From positions 105,496,717-105,560,716 of the forward strand of contig OW240917.1 in the NCBI GenBank assembly GCA_933207985.1: a DNA stretch of 64,000 nt, written 5' to 3'. This document shows, in pieces, positions 23,892-36,310 of this stretch. Source of the stretch: Pelobates cultripes. Its lineage: Eukaryota; Chordata; Amphibia; Anura; Pelobatidae. Numbering within the stretch: position 1 is the stretch's first letter; every line of letters begins with the position of its first letter. Below the pieces are notes generated by a model. It saw nothing but the letters and a program-made list of their open reading frames with translations, was not told where the DNA came from and did no database searches. A program made the translations under genes and the position numbers.

Positions 23892-24299
23892 AAGGATTAC
23901 TATAGTGTCAGGAAAACAAATTTGTTTTCCTGACAATATCTAATCCTTAGGTCACCCCCCTATTAGTGATGCTGCGAACACGAAATTTTCGGTTCGTGAA
24001 CGGCGACCGCGAATTTCCGCAAATGTTCGTGAACCGGCGAACCGGGCGAACCGCCATAGACTTCAATGGGCAGGCGAATTTTAAAACACACAGGGACTCT
24101 TTCTGGCCACAATAGTGATGGAAAAGTTGTTTTAAGGGGACTAACACCTGGACTGTGGCATGCCGGAGGGGGATCCATGGCAAAACTCCCATGGAAAATT
24201 ACACAGTTGATGCAGAGTCTGCTCTTAATCCATAAAGGGCATAAATCACCTAACATTCCTAAATCACAATGGATATGGATTGACACCTGACATATGACA

Positions 24300-25072
24300 T
24301 ATTGACACCTTGACATATGGATTGACACCTGTCCTCAGAGCCCCTGATACACACTGACACAGAGCAGAATAGAGACCGTTCCTCCTACATAGGGTCACTT
24401 GGCAGATATGGATTGACACCTGTCCTCAGAGCCCCTGATACACACTGACACAGAGCAGAATAGAGACTGTTCCTCCTACATAGGGTCACTTAGCAGATAT
24501 GGATTGACACCTGTCCTCAGAGCCCCTGATACACACTGACACAGAGCAGAATAGAGACTGTTCCTCCTACACAGGGTCACTTGGCAGATATGGATTGACA
24601 CCTGTCCTCAGAGCCCCTGATACACACTGACACAGAGCAGAATAGAGACTGTTCCTCCTACATAGGGTCACTTGGCAGATATGGATTGACACCCGTCCTC
24701 AGAGACCATGATACACACTGACACAGAGCAGAATAGAGACTGTTCTCCTACATAGGGTCACTTGGCAGATATGGATTGACACCTGTCCTCAGAGACCATG
24801 ATACACACTGACAGAGAGCAGAATAGAGACTGTTCCCCCTACATAGGGTCACTTGGCAGATATGGATTGACACCCGTCCTCAGAGCCCCTGATACACACT
24901 GACACAGAGCAGAATAGAGACTGTTCCTCCTACATAGGGTCACTTGGCAGATATGGATTGACACCTATCCTCAGAGCCCCTGATACACACTGACACAGAG
25001 CAGAATAGAGACTGTTCCTCATACATAGGGTCACTTGGCAGATATGGATTGACACCTGTCCTCAGAGCCCCT
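24300..25072 (+). repeat. Tandem array of about 90-91-bp units, about 8.5 copies
   Basis: Each unit contains GGATTGACACCTGTCCTCAG, TGATACACACTGACACAGAG, CAGAATAGAGACTGTTCCTC and CTACATAGGGTCACTTGGC. Unit starts recur near 24,409, 24,500, 24,590, 24,681, 24,771, 24,861, 24,952 and 25,042. Copies are over 95% alike by eye. One more partial unit lies at 27,178-27,230, beyond the LTR retroelement, so the array is interrupted. Confidence 0.95.
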
Positions 25073-26039
25073 TGTGACGAAATGCCTTTTGTCCCTGGAT
25101 TGTTAGGTGACAAGCTGCCCTTTGCCCCCGGCTTTTGGAGGAGCCTGATTGCCAGCCTCCTTCCTCATGACTATGGCCCTGGGGTGTATTGCCATTTAAA
25201 AAGACTATTTGGGGCTTATTGGCTTCTAAAGACAGTTTCTTCCCATTGGAATCCATGGGAAGGTGTGTTTCTTCCCCTCCCCCGTTTCCTGTCTATTGTT
25301 CTCCAGCAGGGAGTTGTCCCAGGGACACTGCCAGACTAGTGGGAACTGGTTTGGGCAGGAAAAGCCATGCTTCCTTTGGTCACAAAGGACTTCTAACTAA
25401 CTTTTGAACTAATGGAAGGATTTGCATGATTTTTGGGTATGTTTGTATTTGGGATGTGCTGATTAATAATATGTGACTTTTATTAATATTGGATGTATGG
25501 TTTTAGAGTTATGAAAGTTGGGTAAAAAGTGTGTTTTAAAATGTATTGATAATTGGGTTACTTCTCAGGCTAAGGGGAGGAGATGTGTGGGATGTAACCA
25601 TTGTGTGATTGGATAATGTATAATTGTCTGTGGGCGTCTCCCTTGCAGGGGAGAATTGCATAAAAGCAGAGTATGTGCCATTAAAGGTTCAGATCATCTT
25701 GTACCTTCGTGCAGTTTCGGCTCATGTTTGGGGGATTGGAGAAACTACACTCTGGGGATTGCTATAATCACTATACTCCCCAGGGTATAATCACTAAGCT
25801 CTGCTAAGAGCTTGTTCCTGTTCCTGCTCTCTGGAATTTGGAGAGGTCGACCTACTGGAAGCTGGACCCTGGTCTTGGGTCCAGAGTGGGTGGAGACGGT
25901 GAGACCCCAACCAAGCTGCGGTGGTTCGTGGGGTCTGCAGTGGTTATGGTGTCGGGCAGAGTGCTTGGAGTCCTCGGAAAGCACTAGGAGCATCCGTCGG
26001 CGGAAGGTACCTGGTCGGGGTGCCAGCGGTTCCGTCACA
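25073..26039 (+). mobile_element. LTR (family LTR-1), 5' LTR of a truncated retroelement
   Basis: It begins TGTGACGAAATGCC and ends GGTTCCGTCACA, colinear with 312-1292. It includes GAGAATTGCATAAAAGCAGAG, a likely TATA region near 25,660, and TCGGAAAGCACTAGGAGCATC near the end. Unlike the copy at 312 it is followed by internal sequence. Confidence 0.8.
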
Positions 26040-28245
<2,206 letters not shown>

Positions 28246-29021
28246 CACAGAAAAAAAAAAAAAAAGCAGACTGATGTTTTAGCCCTAAAAAGGGCTTTTT
28301 GGGGTGCTGTCCTTACAGCAGAGATCAGATGAGTCCTTCAGGACTGTAGTAGACACTGTATACCCTAACCTAGCTATGCATTTCCCTATCTAATCAACAG
28401 CAGCTACACTTTCCCTCCTCTCACTAAGCATGCAGCTTGAGAATGAATCTAAAATGGATGCTGTCCAGTAGGTGGGAGGGTCTGCTAGGGAGGGTGTGCT
28501 GCTAATTGGCTGTAATGTGTCTGTCTGACTGTGAGGTACAGGGTCAAAGTTTACTCAATGATGACGAATAGGGGGCGGATCGAACCGCGCATGTGTTCGC
28601 CATCCGCGGCGGACGTGAACACGCTATGTTCGCCGGCGAACCGTTCGTTGCATCACTACCCCCTATCTCAGGGCCCCCACCCGCTGTGCTGAAGGGGTTA
28701 AACCCCCTTCAGCCACTTACCTCCCTCAGTGCTGGTGACCTTTCCTCCCCTTCCGACATCAGCTCTCGAGTGGAGCCTAATGCGCATGCGCGGCCAGAAA
28801 GCAGTTCTGCGTACTCAATGTGATTTTCGCATTGAGCGTCAGGGAAGCGCCTCTAGCGGCTGTCAAGAAGACAGCCACTAGAGACTGGATTAACCCTGCA
28901 ATGTAAACATAGCAATTTCTCTGAAACTGCTATGTTTACAGCTGCAGCGTTAAAACCTGGGGTCCTGGCACCCAGACCACTTCATTGAGCTGAAGTGGTC
29001 TGGGTGACTTTAGTGGTCCTT

Positions 29022-29150
29022 TAAAAACAGAGGTTCACTTATCTTTACACTTAGTTCCTTAAGAACTTGTGGGTGTATACAGTTAGAGCTTTGTTTACAT
29101 TAACCACATATCTTGCTCTTGCAAAATTATGGATTTTGCACACTGCATAA
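29022..29150 (-). mobile_element. CR1-like LINE, segment 3 of 3
   Basis: Minus-strand translation reads THKFLRN and then, after a gap in identity, NLCFxTFQD, joining to the LKGIVPEDWRKTDV of segment 2. The upstream end of the LINE cannot be placed; homology fades around 29,150. The copy is 5'-truncated or decayed. Confidence 0.6.
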
Positions 29151-29399
29151 CCCCTTAATTACTGATCACTAAATAAACTCTCAATACTCTTATATGTTCA
29201 CTGCAATCTTGGGTTAAATAAGATAAGAGGAAGGAAAAACAAACTTATCTATGGATATATGCTTCTGTGGCAGGGGGTGATATCCTCTTAGAATTACTTA
29301 GCATCAGGGCCAGTGCATCCATAAGGCTGCCCAGGTGGCTGCCATTTTGATGGAGCCAAAAAAAAACCTTAATTGCTCATGTGACTATGATGTCACAAA

Positions 29400-30360
29400 A
29401 CCGTTATTTTCAAAATCCTAACCCTATTTAAGAAGCTCAGGTCCTATTCACTCTGTAAAACACTTTTTATAAAGCCTATCCAAGGAGATATGCGTTAAGT
29501 GTATTGTTTATAAATTGTTATCACTATTTTATTATATATTGTATTACTTTTATTATTTTTTTTAATATTAAAGTACTTTTTAAATTGGACCTAACTTTGC
29601 TGCTGTGCATTTGTTTGGAGCTATATCCCTGGTGGGGATCATACAACCCAAGTGCTTTGGATTGAGCAAACCAGAACTTGCTCTTTAGCATGTGAGTAGG
29701 TTTAACTTATTTATTTCTGCTTGCACTCCTTTTTACGGTGTACACTATTGTGGTTCTGTTTGTTTATCTCCACATATGCATGGATGGAAGAATTTATATT
29801 TACACCGGTATCCTTGAGTGGGGATCATACCACTTCAAGCACTATCAGAGGAGCCAGGTTTTACGGCTCCATTACACGTGAGTGTACATTTTATAGTTTC
29901 ACCTCTCTACCACACCTATAATTCGAAGAATTACCTCTGCACTTGATCCATAGGTGGGGAATATTCTGCCCAGGCGCATACACTGCAGTGTATTGAAGCT
30001 CCAGGAAAGTGTGAGTGGTGCACATCTTTTATTTTACCTATCACCACTACAGTTTTAAATACTACACTATTATTTCTTCTCTGGTTCTCTCCACCTTGTC
30101 AAAGATTACTGAAGTGCTGCACCTACACCCCTGTTTTTATACTGAAGGACTGCCTGACTTTGGCTGCCCTCTCCCCCGTCTCCATATTACCAAAGTCCAG
30201 GGATGGTCATGCAGACCTGCCTTGGATTAATAAGTGTCCAGCTGTCCCCTTCTGCTCTCCATTGTCTTGGAGAGCCTTCAAAACAGCCTGCCCTGACTTG
30301 AGCCATCAGACCTTGCAGCAAGGGGGTAAGTTTTATAATATTTAAATATACTTTGTAACC
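29400..30360 (+). mobile_element. PLE-type terminal region (putative)
   Basis: Non-coding sequence carries features seen at other PLE ends here: AAGGAGATATGCGTTAAGTG (29,484), TTTGGAGCTATATCC with a GGTGGGGATCAT repeat (29,618-29,643 and 29,817-29,831), and TATTGAAGCTCCAGGAAAGTG. No RT or GIY-YIG coding follows before the minisatellite. The class is inferred from style, not from a proven match. Confidence 0.35.
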
Positions 30361-30439
30361 TCCTTTTCTCTTTAACCATGTGTCTGTCAGGGAACTAGGG
30401 GGTCAGTGTGACAGGGGGTTAAAGGCTTCATACTCCCTG

Positions 30440-31004
30440 TCACTCGCCCTAGACATGTGTCACTCTGTGAACATATGTCTGTGTGTGCCTGTGAACATTT
30501 GTCTCTGTGTAATTGTGAACATATGTCTCTGTATGCTTTGTTCTGTATGTATGTGTGTGACTATTTGCCTGTGAAAGTATGTCTCTATGTGCAATTGTGA
30601 ACCTATATATATGTGACTATATGCCTGTGAACGTATGTCTTTGAATAATTGTGAACGTATGTATATGTGTGACTATATGCCTGTCTCCATATGTCTCTGT
30701 GTGCCTTTCTCCGTATGTCTGTGTATGCCTGTCTCTGTATGTCTATGTGCCTGTGAACGTATGTCTCTGTATGCTTTGTTCTGTATGCATATGTGTGACT
30801 ATATGCCTTTTTCTGTATGCCTCTGTATGCCTGCATTTTTGTCGCTCTATGACTGAGTTTGTATGACAGTGCATCTGCATGTGTAGATTGCATGCCTGTG
30901 TGTCTGTGCCTGTATGATTGTGTGCCTGTATCTTTGTGACTGTGTGTCTGAATAACTGTCCATGTGCCTGTATGTTTGTGTCTTTGTGCATATATGTATT
31001 TTTG
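30440..31004 (+). repeat. Degenerate minisatellite (GTATGTCTCTGTGTGCCTGTGAAC type)
   Basis: Imperfect units of roughly 20-28 bp, such as GAACATATGTCTCTGTGTG and CCTGTATGTCTGTG, continue up to the insertion point of PLE-A. The array resumes at 42,507-42,540 (GCCTGTATGTCTGTCT). Frames such as 30,603-30,893 are His/Arg-rich by-products. Confidence 0.85.
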
Positions 31005-31110
31005 AATCTAAACAGAATGTACTCCTAGATAGAAAAAAATCCAGCAAGGAGTACAGAAGAAAGGGTTACAGGGGTACTAAAAGGGCTTAACCCTTAATTT
31101 ACAGAAATAT

Positions 31111-31297
31111 AAGAAAAAATACACAAATGAAGGGGAAGCAACCCTTAAACAAAAGGGAGCAAATCCCCTCAGAAGCAGAACCCCCTATTAAAGCATTTGC
31201 CAACAAATGTGTATCACTGTGTGAATAAAATAATAAAGTTTTATTAATCATTAGAGAAAATCAGACAACATAAAATAAGGTGGAGGAACACCAAAAA
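31111..31297 (+). repeat. PLE-A inverted terminal segment, left copy
   Basis: This is the reverse complement of 42,317-42,505 with a few differences: GAAAAAATACACAAATG, GGGAGCAAATCCCCTCAGAA and AAGGTGGAGGAACACC are matched one for one; the right copy has a 9-10-base extra piece (ATTAATATTGCT area). The outer 106 bases (31,005-31,110) have no partner at the right end. Confidence 0.9.
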
Positions 31298-31879
31298 TGA
31301 AAAGAGTTCCAGTTTAAATAAATGCAAATTAGTAAACTTGATACTCAATGAACAGACAAATTATAGTGAATATCAAACACTACAAAACAACCCTTGTGGC
31401 TATCAAACGGGGAAAATGTATAAAATATAAATACCCCAAATAGGAAGTGCAAAGACTCCTCAATGTCTTCAATATAAATATAAAAGCGTAAAAAGCACAA
31501 CCTAAAAAAATATAAAGGGAGACCAATAGTGCAGACTAAAAAATAAAAACCAAATCTTAAAAATATATAAAAATGCACTCACAAACATAGATGTTAATAG
31601 GCAGGATATAAATAGTCTTCTTAAAGTGCTTCGTCTCTTCTTAGTTGTAGAAATAAATGCTTAAAACAAAGCATAAAGACAGACCATAGTGTATAACTGT
31701 ATAGTATTAAAAATTGTAATTTTATTGGATACACTTACAAAATGACAGTAGTTATCAGGCTCTTCAAATCAAATACCAATGTCTTCCATCAAAATAATAA
31801 CCCTCAGGATACACAGAAGAATGGAGACAGGGGAGATGAAGAGATCCACAGTGAAATAATAACAAAAGCTTGCCACCCT

Positions 31880-31925
31880 ACGCGTTTCGTCTAAATGACT
31901 TCATCAGGGGCTTGTAGCAATACAG
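31880..31925 (-). ncRNA. Hammerhead-ribozyme-like motif, minus arm of PLE-B
   Basis: The minus strand reads CTGATGAAGTC-ATTTA-GACGAAAC-GCGT-A, the mirror of 36,790-36,818. See the plus copy for the structural reading. It lies in the terminal non-coding region about 460 bases beyond the GIY-YIG stop codon. Confidence 0.5.
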
Positions 31926-32386
31926 AATAAAATACACACATATACACATTAAATATCCTGCCTTTAACAAGTCTTTAACCAATCCTAACGGTGCCTTCAG
32001 CCGGACACATCTGTAACTGATTTCCTCCATCGGATTTCAAAGTCCTTTCGCGCTTTTGGAGGCGCGTGCGCTCCAAGCCTCGTTTTCACACAAAAGCGGA
32101 AGTGCTAGTTCATCTGTATCCGGAACGCATATGCGTTCCACTTCTATCAGGAAACCGGAAAACCAGCTCAAAATAGAGCGCAATCTATAACAGTCCCTCC
32201 GAAACCGGAAGAGGAATCCGAGGGGGGAGATCAAAAAGGTTCCACTTCTTACAAATATGGAACACTCATCGAAGAAACGGAAAAAATATATATCAAAAAC
32301 AAAAAACAAATAAATATTAAAATGTTAAAATAAATAAATAAAACAAATATATTATCATAAAAACAATAATATATACAAGGAACAAA

Positions 32387-33525
32387 TTACAAAAAACATG
32401 CCATATCGAAATCTACATTCATACCATCTGGTTGCATTGTTTTTAAAGTATGAATCCAAAAACCTTCTCTTTGCCTTAATTTAAGTACCAAATCTCCACC
32501 TCTTGCATGTAAAGACACCTTTTCTATCCCTACACATGAAAAAGTGCTTGGATTAAAATTCTGACATCTATTGCAGTGAACAGGAACTGAATGGGTTAAT
32601 AATTTATTTTTAATATTATTAGAATGTTCTAAAAATCTTTTTTTCACAGGTCTAATAGTCCGCCCGACATATTGAGTTCCACAGCCACATGTAAGAAGAT
32701 AAACTACATGTGTGGAATTGCATGTAATATGTTCTTTAATTTTAAAATTCTTTTTTGTTCTTGAGCTGGAAAAATTATAAAACTTTTGGTTCTTAAAGTG
32801 ACAACTTTTACATGAACCACAAGTATAAAACCCCTCAGATTTTTTTATTCCTTCCTTATTACCATTTCTAAAAGTGCTTGGTGCCAAAACATTTTTAAAA
32901 CTTTTCCCTTTTCTAAAAATAATTTGTGGGACAGGGGGGAGTTCTGTTTTTAAAAAATCATCTTCTAATAAAAGAGACCAATGTTTCTTTAATATTTTCT
33001 TAATTTCTTTAGCATGAGTGTTATATTGAGTGTTAAAAGAGAAGGCGAATTTATTATTAACCAATGTGGCTTGTTTTTCCTTATTTCGTAATAAATCTCC
33101 TCTCTTTTTATTAAAGGAATGCATAATCTCCTTATTTATAAAATTATTAGCATATCCCTTTTCTAAAAACTTATTTTTAAGGAGAGAGGCCTGGTCTAAA
33201 AAGGTTTTTTCATCTGTACAATTTCGCCTAATTCTTGTGAATTGACTTCGTGGAACACCACGAAGCCAGTTGGGATGATGATTGCTCTCTCTGTTAATAA
33301 AACTATTTGCATCCGTAGGTTTAAAAAATGTTTTTGTCTTTATCTTTTCATCTTCAATGAAAATAGTCAAATCTAAAAAATTAATCTCATTATGGCTAAA
33401 AATTGGAGAAAAGATTAAATTAACTTGATTAGAATTAATATAATCAATAAAATCTAATAAACTACTTTCAGAGCCATCCCATATAAAAAGAATGTTGTCT
33501 ATATACCTTCTCCAGAATACCAAGT
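32387..33525 (-). pseudogene. PLE-B truncated reverse transcriptase/GIY-YIG ORF, inverted partner
   Basis: The PLE-B part starts inside the RT palm at LVFWRRYIDNILFIWDG and runs without a break to the stop codon. It keeps a CGSCKSCHF cysteine motif, VVYLLTCGCGTQYVGR (GIY-YIG core) and the C-terminus TLKTMQPDGMNVDFD. Compared with the plus copy the catalytic YIDD reads YIDN, and seven residues lost from the plus copy (TKTFFKP) are kept. The open frame's first residues (33,571-33,526) are antisense to the other arm's N-terminal region. Lacking most of the RT, it cannot be functional alone. Confidence 0.9.
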
Positions 33526-34049
33526 ATGTCAGGGACAAGAATGATAGAGATTTGAATTTCCATTCTATCACTAATAAGCCAAATAGGTTTAACCATAATG
33601 GTGGCTATAATAATATTTTAAAAAATCGTTTCAGGATAGATAAAAAAGGAGAAAAAGGGACCCACACTCCAAATTATAAAAAAAATGGGTGGGTCCAGAG
33701 TTCCCCTTAGGAATAAGTCCCCTTTAAAAATAAGAAAAGATAAACCTGTGGAGAGTCCGTGGAAATTAGTGAAACCTGACTAATGACTAATAAGAAAAAA
33801 TTCTCAATAAAAAACTCTGAACAAAAAAAAGATCTCTCCAGGATCCATATGGATTCACAGAAAATCTTTGAAGAGATCGATCATTTTTTAGACAAGGGAC
33901 AAAACCCAAAGAGAAAGGGACAAATAAATCAGTTTTTTCCCCCCAAACTATCCGAAATAGATCTTACGAACAGATTTGCCCCCCTGGGGGAATGGAATGC
34001 CCCAGGGAAAAGGAGGCGGACAAGCGAAGGGATGACCCGTTCGAAATAA
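33526..34049 (+). pseudogene. PLE-B N-terminal region, frameshifted
   Basis: The plus copy starts directly at the inverted junction with RDKNDRDLNFHSITNKPNRF. A shift near 33,683 leads into MGGSRVPLRNKSPLKIRKD, which ends at TAA (33,781-33,783). The next frame begins with ATG at 33,783 (MTNKKKFSIKNSEQKKDL) and runs to 34,049 with KRRRTSEG near its end. A further shift leads into the long frame. Lys-rich composition and order match the N-terminal domain of PLE proteins. No 5' untranslated region precedes it, so the plus copy also looks cut at its 5' end. Confidence 0.65.
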
Positions 34050-36310
34050 AGTCATTAGCTTTATCAAAAGGAATTTTTATTGTTGGTAATGTAATTTTAA
34101 CACAAATGGAAATTATGATTTTAGAAAAAGGTTTAAAGTTTTCGTCGAATATTGCTGCTAAACCTTTTGATTTATTTATTGATCTTAACAAATTTGTACG
34201 GAAAATGTCTATTAAACGTTTTTTTAAAAAGAAAGAGTTAGAAGGTTTTGATAATAGGAATGATAAATATAATGGTTCCCCTAAATCTATTTTTAAACCA
34301 AAATCTACTTTTTTCCCTAATGAAAGAGGACACCAGATAGAGGCCTTTTCAAAAATGGTAAATAAAGATATAAATAAATTGGATTTTAAAATGAGAAATT
34401 ATAATTTAACTAGAGAAGAAAATAAAACATTAAAATCCCTGAAAGATCGTAGAGACATCACTATTAAGAGTGCAGATAAGGGAGGAGGTACTGTGGTTAT
34501 GTCCACAGAATATTATCTCAAAGAATCTAATAGACTTTTGGGTGACACCACCACTTATAAAAAATTATCCTCTAACCCGAATGTGACTTTTAATGGTGAG
34601 TTAAAATTGCTACTTATCAAATATAAGGAAGAAGGCATTATCGATGGAAAGAATTTCTCATTTTTATATTCAGACACTCCTAGAATCCCTACCTTTTATT
34701 TTTTGCCCAAAGTGCATAAATCAACAATTAATCCTCCTGGTAGACCAATTATTAGTGGAATAGATTCTTTAACATCTAAATTATTGGAATTTATAGATTT
34801 TTATCTTCAAAAATATGCTCAGGGGGCCAAATCTTATTTAAAAGACACAAAAAGTATTTTACAAGAATTAGAGTGTCTTGAATGGAAAAAAGGTTTTTTC
34901 TGGGTAACAGTTGATGTTACCTCACTAAATACCATTATCAGACACGATCTAGGACTTTTGGCAATAAAAGCCGCATTAGACTTAGATGTGGAAATCACGC
35001 AAGGTTTTAATAGTTTTTTATTAGATAGTATTCATTGTATTCTTACTCATAATTTTTTTTCTTTTAATGAAGAGTTTTATTTACAATTGCAAGGAACAGC
35101 TATGGGAACCAAGTTCGCGCCGAGTTATGCCAATATTTTTTTAGATTTTTGGGAAAAGAATTTTATATGGACGAACAATCCATTCGGCGCGAACTTGGTA
35201 TTCTGGAGAAGGTATATAGACGACATTCTTTTTATATGGGATGGCTCTGAAAGTAGTTTATTAGATTTTATTGATTATATTAATTCTAATCAAGTTAATT
35301 TAATCTTTTCTCCAATTTTTATCCATAATGAGATTAATTTTCTAGATTTGACTATTTTCATTGAAGATGAAAAGATAAAGACGGATGCAAATAGTTTTAT
35401 TAACAGAGAGAGCAATCATCATCCCAACTGGCTTCGTGGTGTTCCACGAAGTCAATTCACAAGAATTAGGCGAAATTGTACAGATGAAAAAACCTTTTTA
35501 GACCAGGCCTCTCTCCTTAAAAATAAGTTTTTAGAAAAGGGATATGCTAATAATTTTATAAATAAGGAGATTATGCATTCCTTTAATAAAAAGAGAGGAG
35601 ATTTATTACGAAATAAGGAAAAACAAGCCACATTGGTTAATAATAAATTCGCCTTCTCTTTTAACACTCAATATAACACTCATGCTAAAGAAATTAAGAA
35701 AATATTAAAGAAACATTGGTCTCTTTTATTAGAAGATGATTTTTTAAAAACAGAACTCCCCCCTGTCCCACAAATTATTTTTAGAAAAGGGAAAAGTTTT
35801 AAAAATGTTTTGGCACCAAGCACTTTTAGAAATGGTAATAAGGAAGGAATAAAAAAATCTGAGGGGTTTTATACTTGTGGTTCATGTAAAAGTTGTCACT
35901 TTAAGAACCAAAAGTTTTATAATTTTTCCAGCTCAAGAACAAAAAAGAATTTTAAAATTAAAGAACATATTACATGTAATTCCACACATGTAGTTTATCT
36001 TCTTACATGTGGCTGTGGAACTCAATATGTCGGGCGGACTATTAGACCTGTGAAAAAAAGATTTTTAGAACATTCTAATAATATTAAAAATAAATTATTA
36101 ACCCATTCAGTTCCTGTTCACTGCAATAGATGTCAGAATTTTAATCCAAGCACTTTTTCATGTGTAGGGATAGAAAAGGTGTCTTTACATGCAAGAGGTG
36201 GAGATTTGGTACTTAAATTAAGGCAAAGAGAAGGTTTTTGGATTCATACTTTAAAAACAATGCAACCAGATGGTATGAATGTAGATTTCGATATGGCATG
36301 TTTTTTGTAA
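33992..36310 (+). CDS. PLE-B reverse transcriptase with C-terminal GIY-YIG endonuclease
   Basis: This is the longest frame in the window (772 codons). In order it shows an N-terminal helical part (GLKFSSNIAAKPFDLFIDLN), IKSADKGGGTVVM, the FYFLPKVHKS-GRPIISG block, motif A VTVDVTSLNTII (about residue 305), GTAMGTKFAPSYANIF (about 370), YIDDILFIWDG (409-419), an RIRRNC segment, CGSCKSC (about 630) and VVYLLTCGCGTQYVGRT (about 667) with the downstream Arg and Glu region. This is the PLE order: RT then GIY-YIG, copying RNA at the cleaved target in the nucleus. Oddities: motif A has N where PLEs usually have Y; an in-frame loss of seven residues follows the palm; the start codon is uncertain because upstream coding is frameshifted. 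Probably inactive or nearly so. Confidence 0.88.
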   Translation: MECPREKEADKRRDDPFEIKSLALSKGIFIVGNVILTQMEIMILEKGLKFSSNIAAKPFDLFIDLNKFVRKMSIKRFFKKKELEGFDNRNDKYNGSPKSIFKPKSTFFPNERGHQIEAFSKMVNKDINKLDFKMRNYNLTREENKTLKSLKDRRDITIKSADKGGGTVVMSTEYYLKESNRLLGDTTTYKKLSSNPNVTFNGELKLLLIKYKEEGIIDGKNFSFLYSDTPRIPTFYFLPKVHKSTINPPGRPIISGIDSLTSKLLEFIDFYLQKYAQGAKSYLKDTKSILQELECLEWKKGFFWVTVDVTSLNTIIRHDLGLLAIKAALDLDVEITQGFNSFLLDSIHCILTHNFFSFNEEFYLQLQGTAMGTKFAPSYANIFLDFWEKNFIWTNNPFGANLVFWRRYIDDILFIWDGSESSLLDFIDYINSNQVNLIFSPIFIHNEINFLDLTIFIEDEKIKTDANSFINRESNHHPNWLRGVPRSQFTRIRRNCTDEKTFLDQASLLKNKFLEKGYANNFINKEIMHSFNKKRGDLLRNKEKQATLVNNKFAFSFNTQYNTHAKEIKKILKKHWSLLLEDDFLKTELPPVPQIIFRKGKSFKNVLAPSTFRNGNKEGIKKSEGFYTCGSCKSCHFKNQKFYNFSSSRTKKNFKIKEHITCNSTHVVYLLTCGCGTQYVGRTIRPVKKRFLEHSNNIKNKLLTHSVPVHCNRCQNFNPSTFSCVGIEKVSLHARGGDLVLKLRQREGFWIHTLKTMQPDGMNVDFDMACFL
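35108..35199. repeat. Perfect 16-bp inverted repeat inside the RT coding region
   Basis: ACCAAGTTCGCGCCGA (35,108-35,123) is the exact reverse complement of TCGGCGCGAACTTGGT (35,184-35,199), separated by 60 bases. It sits between the AMGT-FAPSYAN and YIDD motifs. Homology between the two PLE-B arms ends within the outer part of this repeat (ACCAAGT at 33,519-33,525). Confidence 0.95.

Noticed and set aside
24300..25072. CRISPR-like regular array
   Set aside because: Units of about 90 bp are repeated along their full length without unique spacers; it is a plain tandem repeat in a eukaryotic transposon.
33030..33245. 71-codon frame opposite the PLE-B coding strand, with an identical copy at 35,452-35,667
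   Set aside because: It is the antisense shadow of the same PLE coding region in both arms; identity follows from the inverted duplication.
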